Source of the DNA: Candidatus Woesearchaeota archaeon
GTDB lineage: Archaea > Nanobdellota > Nanobdellia > Woesearchaeales > JAHWHD01
Length of the DNA: 64,000 nt
Direction of reading: 5' to 3'
Assembly: GCA_019323515.1 (NCBI GenBank)
Contig: JAHWHG010000008.1
Location: 1 to 64,000 of the forward strand
A model generated the notes under the pieces. It made no database searches, was not told where the DNA came from, and saw nothing but the letters and a program-made list of their open reading frames with translations. A program made the position numbers and the translations under genes. This document shows positions 8,838 through 17,035 of this stretch, one piece after another; the first letter of the stretch is position 1, and the number at the start of each line of letters is the position of its first letter.

Positions 8838-9765
8838 TCCTATATTGATGCAATGCGTTGATTGTATGTTCTAGTTTGTCCAAGTCATCTTGGTTATAAC
8901 TTGTTCTCTTTGATCTTAGACTTATCGACAGGCCATTAACCTGCTTAGTCTTTCCCAGATATTGGATGTATTCATAGATTCCAAAAGTAATCGGTCCTGA
9001 CATTGTTAAGCCTGCGGCAATGCTGATTGCGAGCCAAAAATTGTTGCGGAGCCAGGGGAATGCGTAAGTACTTGTTCTTGCGTCAATATTATCTGAAATC
9101 GCGCCTATAACCAATGATGGAAATATACCCATGAACGAGATAATACATCCTTCCAATGATACATGCTCTCTTTCTAATGTGGTAATGTGTCCTTCCAGGT
9201 TTTGGCCTCCGAAATAGATTGTTCCTTTGTACTTAGTGGGGACAGAGTTGTCCTTGTGTTGCAAGAAGTATTGACTTATTGCCTCTGTAGAGTCAAATGT
9301 TTTTCCAGATATCTCAAATTCTGTTATAGCTTCAACAGGTTCATAGAGGTCTGAGATGATTGATAAAATCTGGCTAGATTTTGAGATAAAATCGTCTAAA
9401 GCTATGACCTTGCCAAAACCAACCTTATGGATGATCTGTTTTGAAGTAAGATCCTGGGCAAGCCAGTATCGTTGATTATATTCTACTGCAGATCTTATGT
9501 CATCCACACCATCCTCTAATTTTGTCAATGAGACTCGTTCGTGTACGTATTTCTGGATCTCGTTTCTTACTAGAGATTCATTAACACCATCCTCTTCTGT
9601 CAAGCCTTCAAGTTCCTGCAATAAACTTGTGATGTCTTCTACAGTCTCTTCAAGATTGCCTTGAGGGTGTGCTTCCAGGTATTTCTTTCGTTTTAGGATG
9701 TTTCTTATCCTCTCTACAATAAGTTGATAGTCCTTTTCCGGAACAATCAGTTGATTTGATGTCAT
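8827..9765 (-). CDS. Hypothetical protein with two membrane segments
   Basis: 312 aa, unrecognised. Residues 1-100 are charged and helical (likely coiled coil). Two transmembrane segments are visible near residues 210-233 (ISFMGIFPSLVIGAI) and 246-270 (FWLAISIAAGLTMSGPITFGIY), followed by a basic C-terminal tail. A perfect CCCCTGTACAGGGG palindrome lies 40 nt upstream of its ATG (9765), and the same site precedes the TrmB-like gene, so TrmB control is likely. Its 3' end overlaps the convergent fusion gene by 11 nt. Confidence 0.6.
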   Translation of the reverse strand: MTSNQLIVPEKDYQLIVERIRNILKRKKYLEAHPQGNLEETVEDITSLLQELEGLTEEDGVNESLVRNEIQKYVHERVSLTKLEDGVDDIRSAVEYNQRYWLAQDLTSKQIIHKVGFGKVIALDDFISKSSQILSIISDLYEPVEAITEFEISGKTFDSTEAISQYFLQHKDNSVPTKYKGTIYFGGQNLEGHITTLEREHVSLEGCIISFMGIFPSLVIGAISDNIDARTSTYAFPWLRNNFWLAISIAAGLTMSGPITFGIYEYIQYLGKTKQVNGLSISLRSKRTSYNQDDLDKLEHTINALHQYRITS

Positions 9766-9804
9766 AAATAAGTGTAGAAGGGGAGATTTATTTGAAGGAT
9801 ATGA

Positions 9805-9818
9805 CCCCTGTACAGGGG
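9805..9818. promoter_or_regulatory. Palindromic operator, copy 1
   Basis: CCCCTGTACAGGGG, a perfect 14-bp palindrome, sits between the stop of the TrmB-like gene and the start of the membrane protein gene. The same palindrome occurs at 10611-10624. It probably binds the TrmB-family regulator encoded between the two copies. Confidence 0.7.
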
Positions 9819-9825
9819 GTGGGTA

Positions 9826-10575
9826 TTACCTCTTACCAACTTTCCAGACAGATTCAAAATATCTTTTCAAGTTATCTGCAATTGACTGGGACTTAATCAG
9901 GATTCCAATTACCGGCTTTCCCCATGTAACCAGAAGTATCATGTCTTTTGCAATATCAATGTTGCCAGGTATGGGGAAATCTACATATTTATAATCAATA
10001 TACCCGGCTTGTTTGTTGAAGTTAGAGTTCCTTCCGTTTTGGTCGCAAATACCTCTGATATTTGGGATCTTTTTAATTATATCATCTTCAATGCTAAAAT
10101 AGAATAGATCGGCCTCCTTACCATACTCAGGACCATGGATGTAAAAAAATAAATGCTCACTGTTTTTTCCAGGGTTGCTGGTTATTTTTTCATAAGCTGT
10201 TCTGAGTCCTTTTTTTCCTATGAAGATCTCTGCTTCTTGTTTTGGTGTTGTCTCCTGGATTTCTCTAAGTAGCGGGAGTGCTTTCTTTAAGTCATTTTTT
10301 TGCACTATAAGCTCTTTTTCCTTTCTCTCCAGATACTTATAAAGATTAGAAGGGCTTGCCGATTGAAAATATTTGGTCTTGTTTTTTATTATGTAGCTTG
10401 TAATGCCTTTCTCGATTAATCTCTGAAGAATCTCATATATATTTGAATAAGCAACACCTGATTTCTTTACAATAGGTCCTACTGTTGAAGAACCTAATTC
10501 CAGTAATGCAAGGTATACTTTTGCCTCACCCTCTGTTAAACCTATCTTCAATAAATCATACAGTCTTTCTGTCAT
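9826..10575 (-). CDS. TrmB-family transcriptional regulator
   Basis: 249 aa. The N-terminal 70 residues are the TrmB-type winged helix: GLTEGEAKVYLALLELGSST, then GVAYSNIYEILQRLIEKG as the recognition region. A short coiled coil (about 85-105) follows, then a C-terminal effector-like domain that lacks the full sugar-binding region of long TrmB proteins. Members sense small ligands and act as repressors or activators. Identical 14-bp palindromes lie 36 nt upstream of its own start and just beyond its stop. This suggests autoregulation plus control of both flanking genes, the membrane protein and the beta-barrel protein. Confidence 0.85.
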   Translation of the reverse strand: MTERLYDLLKIGLTEGEAKVYLALLELGSSTVGPIVKKSGVAYSNIYEILQRLIEKGITSYIIKNKTKYFQSASPSNLYKYLERKEKELIVQKNDLKKALPLLREIQETTPKQEAEIFIGKKGLRTAYEKITSNPGKNSEHLFFYIHGPEYGKEADLFYFSIEDDIIKKIPNIRGICDQNGRNSNFNKQAGYIDYKYVDFPIPGNIDIAKDMILLVTWGKPVIGILIKSQSIADNLKRYFESVWKVGKR

Positions 10576-10610
10576 AAATGTGCCATTAATTGGTTAAATA
10601 TAAAGATAAC

Positions 10611-10624
10611 CCCCTGTACAGGGG
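10611..10624. promoter_or_regulatory. Palindromic operator, copy 2
   Basis: CCCCTGTACAGGGG again, located between the divergent TrmB-like gene (start 10575) and the beta-barrel gene (start 10663). Flanking GATAA (10605-10609) and TTATC (10628-10632) extend the inverted symmetry imperfectly. The position fits a shared operator for both divergent promoters. Confidence 0.7.
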
Positions 10625-10662
10625 AGATTATCAATTTATATTATTAGGCTATACTAGCTAGT

Positions 10663-11352
10663 ATGGGATTAGCAAAAAGAATCTTAACTGGATTAATGGT
10701 CGCCTGGCTGGGATTAGCACAGCCATGCATTGGTCAAGAGAAACCTAGAGCAGTCAAACCTGCTAAACAAGAAGTTACAACAAATCTCAGTTATAAAACT
10801 GAATTACTTAGCAGATACGTATTTAGAGGATTTACTTTCTCAGATAAACCAGTACTGCAATTAACAACAACTGCAAATAGAGGAAATTTCTCATTAATTG
10901 GATTTGGGAATTATATTTTCAGGCAACAACAGATTACTGAAGCAGATTTGACTCTTGATTACACAAGGCAGATAGGCAATAAGCTAACTTTATCAACCGG
11001 CTACAGCCTGTTACACTTTCCAAACACAGAGATGAGTAAAACGCAGGAGTTTTATGCAATATTCAACTCCAGCAAAAAGCTAAAACCAAATCTTACACTA
11101 GTACACGACTTTGATGGTGGAAAGGGGGAGTATGCTGAATTATCTTTACAGAAGGGAATTGATAACTTAATATTAAAGCTTTCAGCAGCTTATAACCATC
11201 ATTATTACAGGAGTGAAAGCGGGTTAAGCCATTACCTAACAAGCGTGTCCATACCAATGCGAAAAAATCTGACAGCTATAATTGCTTACCAGGGTTCTTT
11301 ATATGACGGCTTTGACGATAAAGCTTATGTTGCTGTTAGCACTAATTTCTAG
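10663..11352 (+). CDS. Secreted beta-barrel-like protein (outer-membrane porin type)
   Basis: 229 aa. A signal peptide is clear: basic AKR, hydrophobic ILTGLMVAWLGLA, small residues, then a polar mature start near residue 25. The rest is alternating-polarity beta strands with aromatic ends, for example LSRYVFRGFTFSDKP, LTLDYTRQIGNKLTLSTGY and LTAIIAYQGSLYDGF. The chain ends in AYVAVSTNF, whose terminal Phe resembles the bacterial outer-membrane C-terminal signal. YVFRGFTFS resembles the start of bacterial TorF-type putative porins. An archaeal single-membrane cell has no known place for such a barrel, so role and location are open. It shares an operator with the TrmB regulator. Confidence 0.7.
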   Translation: MGLAKRILTGLMVAWLGLAQPCIGQEKPRAVKPAKQEVTTNLSYKTELLSRYVFRGFTFSDKPVLQLTTTANRGNFSLIGFGNYIFRQQQITEADLTLDYTRQIGNKLTLSTGYSLLHFPNTEMSKTQEFYAIFNSSKKLKPNLTLVHDFDGGKGEYAELSLQKGIDNLILKLSAAYNHHYYRSESGLSHYLTSVSIPMRKNLTAIIAYQGSLYDGFDDKAYVAVSTNF

Positions 11353-11376
11353 AATTAAAAAATAAAAAAAAAGAAA

Positions 11377-11436
11377 GGTTCTCGCCTCAATGGTTTGGGG
11401 GTGGTTGTTTCAAAGAAACGAGCAAGGCAAAGAACC
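11377..11436. other. Nested inverted repeats between convergent genes
   Basis: GGTTCT (11377-11382) pairs with AGAACC (11431-11436), GCC (11384-11386) with GGC (11426-11428), and an inner GTTTC/GAAAC hairpin sits at 11407-11419. The region separates the convergent barrel gene and ftsZ. It may be a bidirectional terminator or a small structured RNA; A-runs lie on both sides. Confidence 0.4.
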
Positions 11437-11464
11437 CTTATGAAAATGAAAAAAAAGTGAGGGT

Positions 11465-12532
11465 TTATCTCACTATTTCAATGCCTAGTTCCTGGCTAAG
11501 TGCAGCTGCTTCCTGTGAAGCTCTCCTTGCATCAACTTTTCCAAGCACCCAAGGTGACTTGACACCTGTGATGATTGTCATCACTGTCAGTTTACCTTTC
11601 ATGCTTTCGTCAACACGTGCACCCCAGATTACGTTTGCATCGTCGTCAAGTGTGTCAGTGACAAGCTCGCCGATCCTTGCAACGTCGTCTAGTGTCATGT
11701 CAGGTCCGCCTGAAACATGGATAAGAGCGCCAGTTGCACCTTCATAGTTAATGTCTAGAAGCGGATTGCTAAGAGCGCCGTGTACAGCTTCTTCAACCTT
11801 GTTGTTTGTATCAGAAGCACCGACTCCGATAACAGCAACACCGCCGTTTGTCATGATTGCTTTTACGTCAGCATAGTCTAGGTTTACAAGTGAAGGAACT
11901 GCGATTGTTTCAACAATACCTTTAATCATTGTTGAGATCAGTTCATTTGCAACTGCAAAAGCCTGCTGGATTGGTAGATTACCAGCGATTGCAACCAGCC
12001 TGTTGTTGTCAATAACAATAACTGTGTCTGTAACCTGTCTTAGCTGTTGAAGGCCAAACTCTGCTTTATCAACTCTTGCTCTCTCAATCTTGAATGGCAT
12101 TGTAACAGTTCCTATTACAATTGCACCAGCATCTTTAGCTACCTGAGCAACTACTGGAGCAGCACCTGTTCCAGTACCTCCTCCCATACCAGCGCAAACA
12201 AATACCATGTCTGAGCCTTTAAGTGATTCCTTGACCTGAGCAAGTGACTCCTGAGCTGATTCAGCTCCTTTTTCTGGGAATCCTCCGCATCCAAGTCCAC
12301 GTGTAGTATCTTTACCAAGTAAGAATTTCCTATCAGATTCAGAGATGTTAAGGTGCTGCTGATCTGTGTTGCAAGCGATAATCTCTGCTCCTTGGATTCC
12401 TTTTCTGTATAGCCAGCTGACCATGTTATTGCCAGCTCCTCCTACTCCTATTACTTTTATATTTGCCTGACCAACTTGTTGCATGTCCAAGTCAGGTGCA
12501 TTTTTCATTGCGTTTTCGACGATAAAATCCAT
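11465..12532 (-). CDS. ftsZ: Cell division protein FtsZ
   Basis: 355 aa tubulin-family GTPase that forms the division ring. Visible motifs are IKVIGVGGAGNN at the N-terminus, the tubulin signature GMGGGTGTGAAP near residue 115, and IVIDNNRLV. The C-terminus is short (ends GIEIVR) and lacks a long bacterial-type linker and FtsA-binding peptide. The start at 12532 is supported by a GGGGGG-containing ribosome site about 8-12 nt upstream. The long upstream spacer contains repeated CGCCAAA motifs. Confidence 0.95.
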   Translation of the reverse strand: MDFIVENAMKNAPDLDMQQVGQANIKVIGVGGAGNNMVSWLYRKGIQGAEIIACNTDQQHLNISESDRKFLLGKDTTRGLGCGGFPEKGAESAQESLAQVKESLKGSDMVFVCAGMGGGTGTGAAPVVAQVAKDAGAIVIGTVTMPFKIERARVDKAEFGLQQLRQVTDTVIVIDNNRLVAIAGNLPIQQAFAVANELISTMIKGIVETIAVPSLVNLDYADVKAIMTNGGVAVIGVGASDTNNKVEEAVHGALSNPLLDINYEGATGALIHVSGGPDMTLDDVARIGELVTDTLDDDANVIWGARVDESMKGKLTVMTIITGVKSPWVLGKVDARRASQEAAALSQELGIEIVR

Positions 12533-12922
12533 TTTCGGTTGCCCCCCTTTTTAGGTTTTTTTTGATTTTCTAGCCCCTCACTTATAGCCTAGAGACTATA
12601 TGTTCGAGTATAATAAAGTTTATATACTAATTACTCATATACTCTACTTAGAATTCGCCAAAATTCGTCAAAGTTTAAAACGCCAAAACACCTTAAGGTT
12701 TTTCGCCAAAAAAACCTTTTTCTAATTTATAAATAATAACTTAACTTATATATAAATTTTTCTATATACAATTTATGGCTTATTTTCAGAAAAATTAGGT
12801 GTTTATCGACGATAAAATAAGAAAATTCTTTGAGAGGGGATTAATTATTGAGGAGTACTCAAAACGAAAAAAACAAAGGATTTTCACAAAGTTTTATAAA
12901 ACAAATCAAGATTTGGTTACCT
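12533..12922. promoter_or_regulatory. Intergenic regulatory region between ftsZ and dphB
   Basis: A 390-nt non-coding spacer. It holds an AT-rich TATA-like element for ftsZ around 12616-12630, and four short repeats with core CG(C/T)CAAA at 12656, 12666, 12681 and 12704. The palindrome ACCTTAAGGT lies at 12690-12699 and long A/T tracts at 12720-12775. A 13-bp string, TCGACGATAAAAT, occurs both at the ftsZ start and near 12807. The repeats look like binding sites for a cell-cycle regulator; this is inference. Confidence 0.5.
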
Positions 12923-13705
12923 ATGACATTGTATTTTATTGGACTGGGGTTAAATGACGAGAAAGATATTTCACTAAAAGGTCTTGATATTGTCAAAAAG
13001 GTAGATGTGATTTATCTGGAGTATTATACTTCTATACTTAGTTGTAAAATTGAGGATCTTGAGAGTTTGTATGGAAAAAAGATTATAGTAGCTAACAGGG
13101 ACATGGTAGAGAATAAGGCAGAGGAAACAATACTGAAAGATGCTAAGGAGAAGGAGGTTGCGTTCCTTGTTGTAGGGGATATATTCGGTGCAACAACGCA
13201 TACTGACCTTAGGTTGAGGGCAGCAAAGCTCGGGATAAAGGTTAGGTTTGTGCATAATGCTTCTATAATGAATGCTGTGTCTGTCACAGGACTTGAACTT
13301 TATAAATTTGGGAAGACAACATCAATTGTTTTTACTGAGCCTGGTTATGAACCACAGACTCCCTATGACGTGATAAAGAAGAACATGAAGAACGAATTTC
13401 ATACATTATGCCTACTTGACATAAAAGCTGACCAGTGCAGGTACATGACAGTTAACCAAGCGCTAGAGATCCTATTAAAGATTGAAGAAGCAAGAAATGA
13501 AAAGGTTATTTCTGAAGAGACTTTTGTTATAGGGTGTGCAAGGGTTGGAAGTGAGCAGCCATTGATTAAGTATGGAACTGTGAAAGAGCTTATGCATGAG
13601 GATTTTGGTGAACCATTGCATTGTTTAATAGTTCCTGGGAAGTTGCATTTCATGGAAGAAGAAGTTCTTGAACTGTTCAAAAGTCAACAGAGCCAGGCCT
13701 CATAA
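12923..13705 (+). CDS. dphB: Diphthine synthase
   Basis: SAM-dependent methyltransferase (Dph5/DphB) that methylates the modified histidine of elongation factor 2 in diphthamide synthesis. The start is set at ATG 12923, because the family begins (M)xLYFIGLGLxDEKDISLKG; an upstream in-frame TTG at 12848 would add 25 unrelated residues. This gives about 260 aa, the normal length. Other blocks are LVVGDIFGATTH, VTGLELYKFGKTTSIVF and the C-terminal LIVPGKLHFMEEE. The 3' end overlaps the convergent gene by 29 nt. The Dph6-like domain at 6.7-8.8 kb belongs to the same pathway. Confidence 0.93.
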   Translation: MTLYFIGLGLNDEKDISLKGLDIVKKVDVIYLEYYTSILSCKIEDLESLYGKKIIVANRDMVENKAEETILKDAKEKEVAFLVVGDIFGATTHTDLRLRAAKLGIKVRFVHNASIMNAVSVTGLELYKFGKTTSIVFTEPGYEPQTPYDVIKKNMKNEFHTLCLLDIKADQCRYMTVNQALEILLKIEEARNEKVISEETFVIGCARVGSEQPLIKYGTVKELMHEDFGEPLHCLIVPGKLHFMEEEVLELFKSQQSQAS

Positions 13706-15173
13706 GAAGCACTCTTGTAAGAACCTGTAATTCTTTATACTCATCAGTTTGTCCATACCCTTTATCTTTAAGCGCTATGCCTAATTTCTCAAGCATCGCA
13801 CCAACTTCAAATTTTCCTCTTTGATATATTGCTCCAGAAGTGTGTTTATCTGCAAGTTCTTTTAAGTCTTTTACATCTTTTAATAAGTCCTTTTCTGAAC
13901 CCTTTGGGATTCTTGCATAAATCATAGAGTATTTGATTACAAATGCTTGGCCAAATTTTCTTGTTTTAACAGCATGTTCATAAAGTTGGTGGAGTATTAA
14001 GTTTCCTTCTTTTCCAAAATTAGAGAGGTTAGTTGCTTCTAACTCGAGGCTGCGGTATTGATTTTTGTTACCTTCAACTTTAAGGGGGAGGGCCAGTTCT
14101 AAATAATCATCCCTTATACGTTCGAATGATTCCTTTAAGAATGTGTGCATATTCATTATCTGGTTTTTCTCTTGTTCATCAAGTGTTTCAGCCCTGAGTT
14201 CAAATGCCTTTAAGATGCCTTCAATAAAACGGTATGGTTTAATTTGTCTTGAATCTGTTGACACCTTTGCTCTAAGTTCATTAGGGTTAGGTTTTGATAT
14301 TTGTTCCAATGAGATCCCAGACTTTTCGTTGATTTCTTGGATAACAGGTGAATTGATGAATTCCTCTAAAGCAAGGCCTGCATCAGAGAATTGTTTTTCC
14401 TGAGATTGAGAGACTTTTCCGACATTAAAACGATTGACAAGTTTTCCATAGAGGATGGTTACACGATTAAGGAGCACCATTGCAAGAGGATTGTCAAAGA
14501 ACCATTCCCTTGCTTCGTAAAGTCCGGTTAATTTTTCTTCTAAAGATACTGCAACATTGTCTGGACATGCAATTGAAAGTTTAGTAATACCATTATCATT
14601 TTTTAACTCATACGTACCAGGGTTTTTAAGCTCCACTTCACCTTGACTATTATATGTAGGGTTGCTGAATGTGTACTGGTTGAAGAATGATTCAAGACCC
14701 TGAACCACATTGTATTCTTTTAGTAGCTTGATACATTCTTCTTTATCCTCATCGCTGCTTTGCTTATAGAGTAAGTAGGAAAGTTCTGCAGCTGAATCAT
14801 ACAAAAGTTCATGCAGGTTTGTACTGTGACATTTCCAGTAAGCAAAATCAGCGAGCAAGCTTAGCTTATTTGCCTGGCCTTGTACAAGTTTATACAGTCT
14901 TGGTTCTAAAGCGTCCTTGCCATAGAGAAGGACAAATTCACTGAAATGGTCATATGCTTTTGCCTGGCCTTCGTGTTCATTATCACAGATAATATCTAAA
15001 TCTCTTTCAAAGTCTTCCTTAAAACCCATAATCCTATAATGTCTTAGGAGTGCTTGGACCCAGGTAGTGTACATTATGTCCTTAGTTTCCATAGAAAGAA
15101 AGGGTCTTTTCATAGCCGCAGCTGTTGCTGAGTTTGTCTCTTTAGTATCATATACTTGACTTGGTTCGTACAT
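13677..15173 (-). CDS. Hypothetical helical protein, 498 aa
   Basis: Unrecognised. The sequence is soluble, charged and largely helical, without signal peptide or membrane segment. A central part (about 160-200) is beta-like and polar. No catalytic motif stands out. It is transcribed alone, convergent to dphB, and has its own AT-rich promoter upstream of 15173. A helical-repeat scaffold is possible but not demonstrable by eye. Confidence 0.6.
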   Translation of the reverse strand: MYEPSQVYDTKETNSATAAAMKRPFLSMETKDIMYTTWVQALLRHYRIMGFKEDFERDLDIICDNEHEGQAKAYDHFSEFVLLYGKDALEPRLYKLVQGQANKLSLLADFAYWKCHSTNLHELLYDSAAELSYLLYKQSSDEDKEECIKLLKEYNVVQGLESFFNQYTFSNPTYNSQGEVELKNPGTYELKNDNGITKLSIACPDNVAVSLEEKLTGLYEAREWFFDNPLAMVLLNRVTILYGKLVNRFNVGKVSQSQEKQFSDAGLALEEFINSPVIQEINEKSGISLEQISKPNPNELRAKVSTDSRQIKPYRFIEGILKAFELRAETLDEQEKNQIMNMHTFLKESFERIRDDYLELALPLKVEGNKNQYRSLELEATNLSNFGKEGNLILHQLYEHAVKTRKFGQAFVIKYSMIYARIPKGSEKDLLKDVKDLKELADKHTSGAIYQRGKFEVGAMLEKLGIALKDKGYGQTDEYKELQVLTRVLLMRPGSVDF

Positions 15174-15299
15174 TTCCCCTCAGATAGTATGATATAGGTA
15201 GAAGATATATAAATTTTTCTAAGAAATTGTTACTTTAGAGTGGTTAGAGGTACATTGCTGTGTTGACTGAGGATCTTAATAAGTTATTAGGCCAGCACA

Positions 15300-16295
15300 T
15301 TATTTTCTTAGTTTGAAATAATTAGCAAAATAATTCTCTTTGAACAACTTAGTTTCAACCTGTTCTTCGATGAATAAGAATAAACAAGAGATTGCCTTAA
15401 AACCCTTACTTATTATGTTATTCTTGTTCAGGAATGTGTGCCATTCTTTAAGAAGCCATAGATCTATAGAAAGGTCCTCATTTTTCAATAGATTTAGTCC
15501 CCATAATATGTCTATGGCAAATATAACTGAAAAATATGCTTTGGGTGAAATTACCTTCTCTATTTTAAAACCCGCCTGATGAAACATATCTATTAACTCC
15601 TTTTTTGTGTTAAGATTGATATGTCCAATATAATCTGCCCAAGGATCAAAACCTAATTTTTTAATTATTTTTCTATAAAAATAATTAGGTCTATATTTAG
15701 ATTCTGTATGAAATGCTATGACACCTGAAGGTTTTAGTATCCTGTGCAATTCTTTTAATCTCAGAATAGGTTTATCAACATGCCCAAATACATCAGTAGT
15801 GATTATTGCATCAAAGTAATCATTTTCATAGGGCAAACTGTCATCAGAGATCAACCTAAATTCAACGTCATAATTATTATCCAAAGCATAGTTTTTATTT
15901 TCTTTGATAGCAGTTGCTGAGACGTCACACCCATGAACTTCTCTGTATTTTAATTCCTTTTTCAAAGCAAAAGGCAAACCACTCTTTCCACACCCCCAAT
16001 CAAGAATCCTATCTCTAAGACTGGCATCTTGTGGAAGAAAGCTAAATAGATAATATTTTCTTCTCTGTAATCGATTGTATAGTTCTCTCAAAAACCTGGA
16101 TTTATAGTATTTGTAACTTAAAGGTTTCCATTTATCTTTTTTATGATAATCATCATTAAATTTTATCAAATCTTTATCCATCAGAACATTAACAACTTCT
16201 AGTTCATTTATATATCTTATTGAATTACATAATATCCATGCTATGTGCACAGTTTGAAAAGATTCAGGCAGTTTATTGTACAAAGAAAGATTCAT
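15300..16295 (-). CDS. SAM-dependent methyltransferase
   Basis: 331 aa. A class I Rossmann methyltransferase core lies at about 90-215: ILDWGCGKSGLPFAL (motif I), VHGCDVSATAI (acidic end of strand 2), then DDSLPYENDYFDAIITTDVFGHV and LKPSGVIAFHTESK, all of the Methyltransf_11 type. The C-terminal third is a hydrophobic/helical extension (FAIDILWGLNLL, then FKAISCLFLFIEEQV). The substrate is unknown. The low-complexity AT-rich composition differs somewhat from the neighbours. It lies just before the tRNA-Gln gene. Confidence 0.85.
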   Translation of the reverse strand: MNLSLYNKLPESFQTVHIAWILCNSIRYINELEVVNVLMDKDLIKFNDDYHKKDKWKPLSYKYYKSRFLRELYNRLQRRKYYLFSFLPQDASLRDRILDWGCGKSGLPFALKKELKYREVHGCDVSATAIKENKNYALDNNYDVEFRLISDDSLPYENDYFDAIITTDVFGHVDKPILRLKELHRILKPSGVIAFHTESKYRPNYFYRKIIKKLGFDPWADYIGHINLNTKKELIDMFHQAGFKIEKVISPKAYFSVIFAIDILWGLNLLKNEDLSIDLWLLKEWHTFLNKNNIISKGFKAISCLFLFIEEQVETKLFKENYFANYFKLRK

Positions 16296-16359
16296 TAACT
16301 TTTTAAAGCATTAAATTTATAAATAAGGGGCTGAATATACCAATTAACCTAATCGGTTT

Positions 16360-16525
16360 AGCCCCGTAGTGTAGAGGCCAATCATCTCGGACTTTGGCAC
16401 GTCCCACTTCAGGTGGTACCTGAGGATATCCGGGGACCGCGGTTCGAAAAGAGCTCAATTTGATCCACAAAACGTGCTTCGTGCACTATTCATCTTGTGG
16501 TTCTTCGAAAGTCCGCGCGGGGCTA
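16360..16525 (+). tRNA. tRNA-Gln (TTG) with two predicted introns
   Basis: The acceptor stem AGCCCCG (16360-16366) pairs perfectly with CGGGGCT (16518-16524), and the discriminator is A (16525). The anticodon stem TCGGA (16387-16391) pairs with TCCGG (16429-16433). The loop CTTTGG gives anticodon TTG at 16394-16396. A 30-nt insertion (16398-16427) follows position 37, the canonical archaeal site. The T-stem CGCGG (16438-16442) pairs with CCGCG (16513-16517). The T-loop TTCGAA is interrupted after position 59 by a 63-nt insertion (16449-16511). Removing both gives a 73-nt tRNA. Both junctions can be drawn as bulge-helix-bulge, for example TTCG with CGAA in the T-loop and an AGT bulge on the 3' side. 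Confidence 0.88.
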
Positions 16526-16528
16526 CTT
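16514..16528. repeat. Direct repeat at the tRNA-Gln 3' end, copy 1
   Basis: CGCGCGGGGCTACTT spans the last tRNA nucleotides and recurs exactly at 17481-17495. A duplicated tRNA 3' end is the usual trace of site-specific integration. Confidence 0.6.
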
Positions 16529-16978
16529 CTTATCATATTTCTTAGGTCTATCAATAGTCCATCGCGCGGTTTCAAAATCTTCGGTCTCCACTTCAAAGTT
16601 CCAATTGTCAAAGCAGATTACTTTGGCTAAGATAGGCCGAAATCCGTATTGCCTAGACTCTGTATATAATCTATGAGTACTTGCTGTTATCTTCAAGGGC
16701 CATTTAGCAATTTTTGAGTATTGTGCGTTTTGCGATTTAATTTCAAACAGAAGCAATTGTTTCACTCCTTTAACAAATCTTACCTCTATAGCATCAATGG
16801 AATACCAATTTTTTTCAAGGAATTGTTTCTGCCTATCGTCAAAATATTTCCCAAAGATATCAAAATACTTCTTCTTATTGAAGAACTTAGTAATCACCAC
16901 CTTCTCATTGACCAACTTAAACATACATTCTGCAATCGTGCCTTTGAAGGATCCATTAAGTTTAGTAAGCTTATACAT
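16523..16978 (-). CDS. Putative PD-(D/E)XK nuclease
   Basis: 151 aa. It has the restriction-endonuclease-like arrangement: an early helix with a Glu (GTIAECMFKLV), then SIDAIEVRF supplying the acidic residue, then LLLFEIKSQN as the E-x-K strand, and a later helix. Family and target are unknown. The stop codon is read from the antisense of the tRNA-Gln 3' end. The gene sits immediately inside the islet bounded by the duplicated tRNA end. It may cut DNA for the mobility of that islet, or be an archaeal single-domain nuclease. The motif reading is mine, not a search result. Confidence 0.6.
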   Translation of the reverse strand: MYKLTKLNGSFKGTIAECMFKLVNEKVVITKFFNKKKYFDIFGKYFDDRQKQFLEKNWYSIDAIEVRFVKGVKQLLLFEIKSQNAQYSKIAKWPLKITASTHRLYTESRQYGFRPILAKVICFDNWNFEVETEDFETARWTIDRPKKYDKK

Positions 16979-17035
16979 AAACTAGGATAAGATAATCTCA
17001 CTAATATTTCTTTCTAAATCCTGGCCAGAGATTTT

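Noticed and set aside
12848..12922. N-terminal extension of diphthine synthase from TTG 12848
   Set aside because: The family begins at MTLYFIGLGL; the extra 25 residues do not match and no ribosome site supports TTG.
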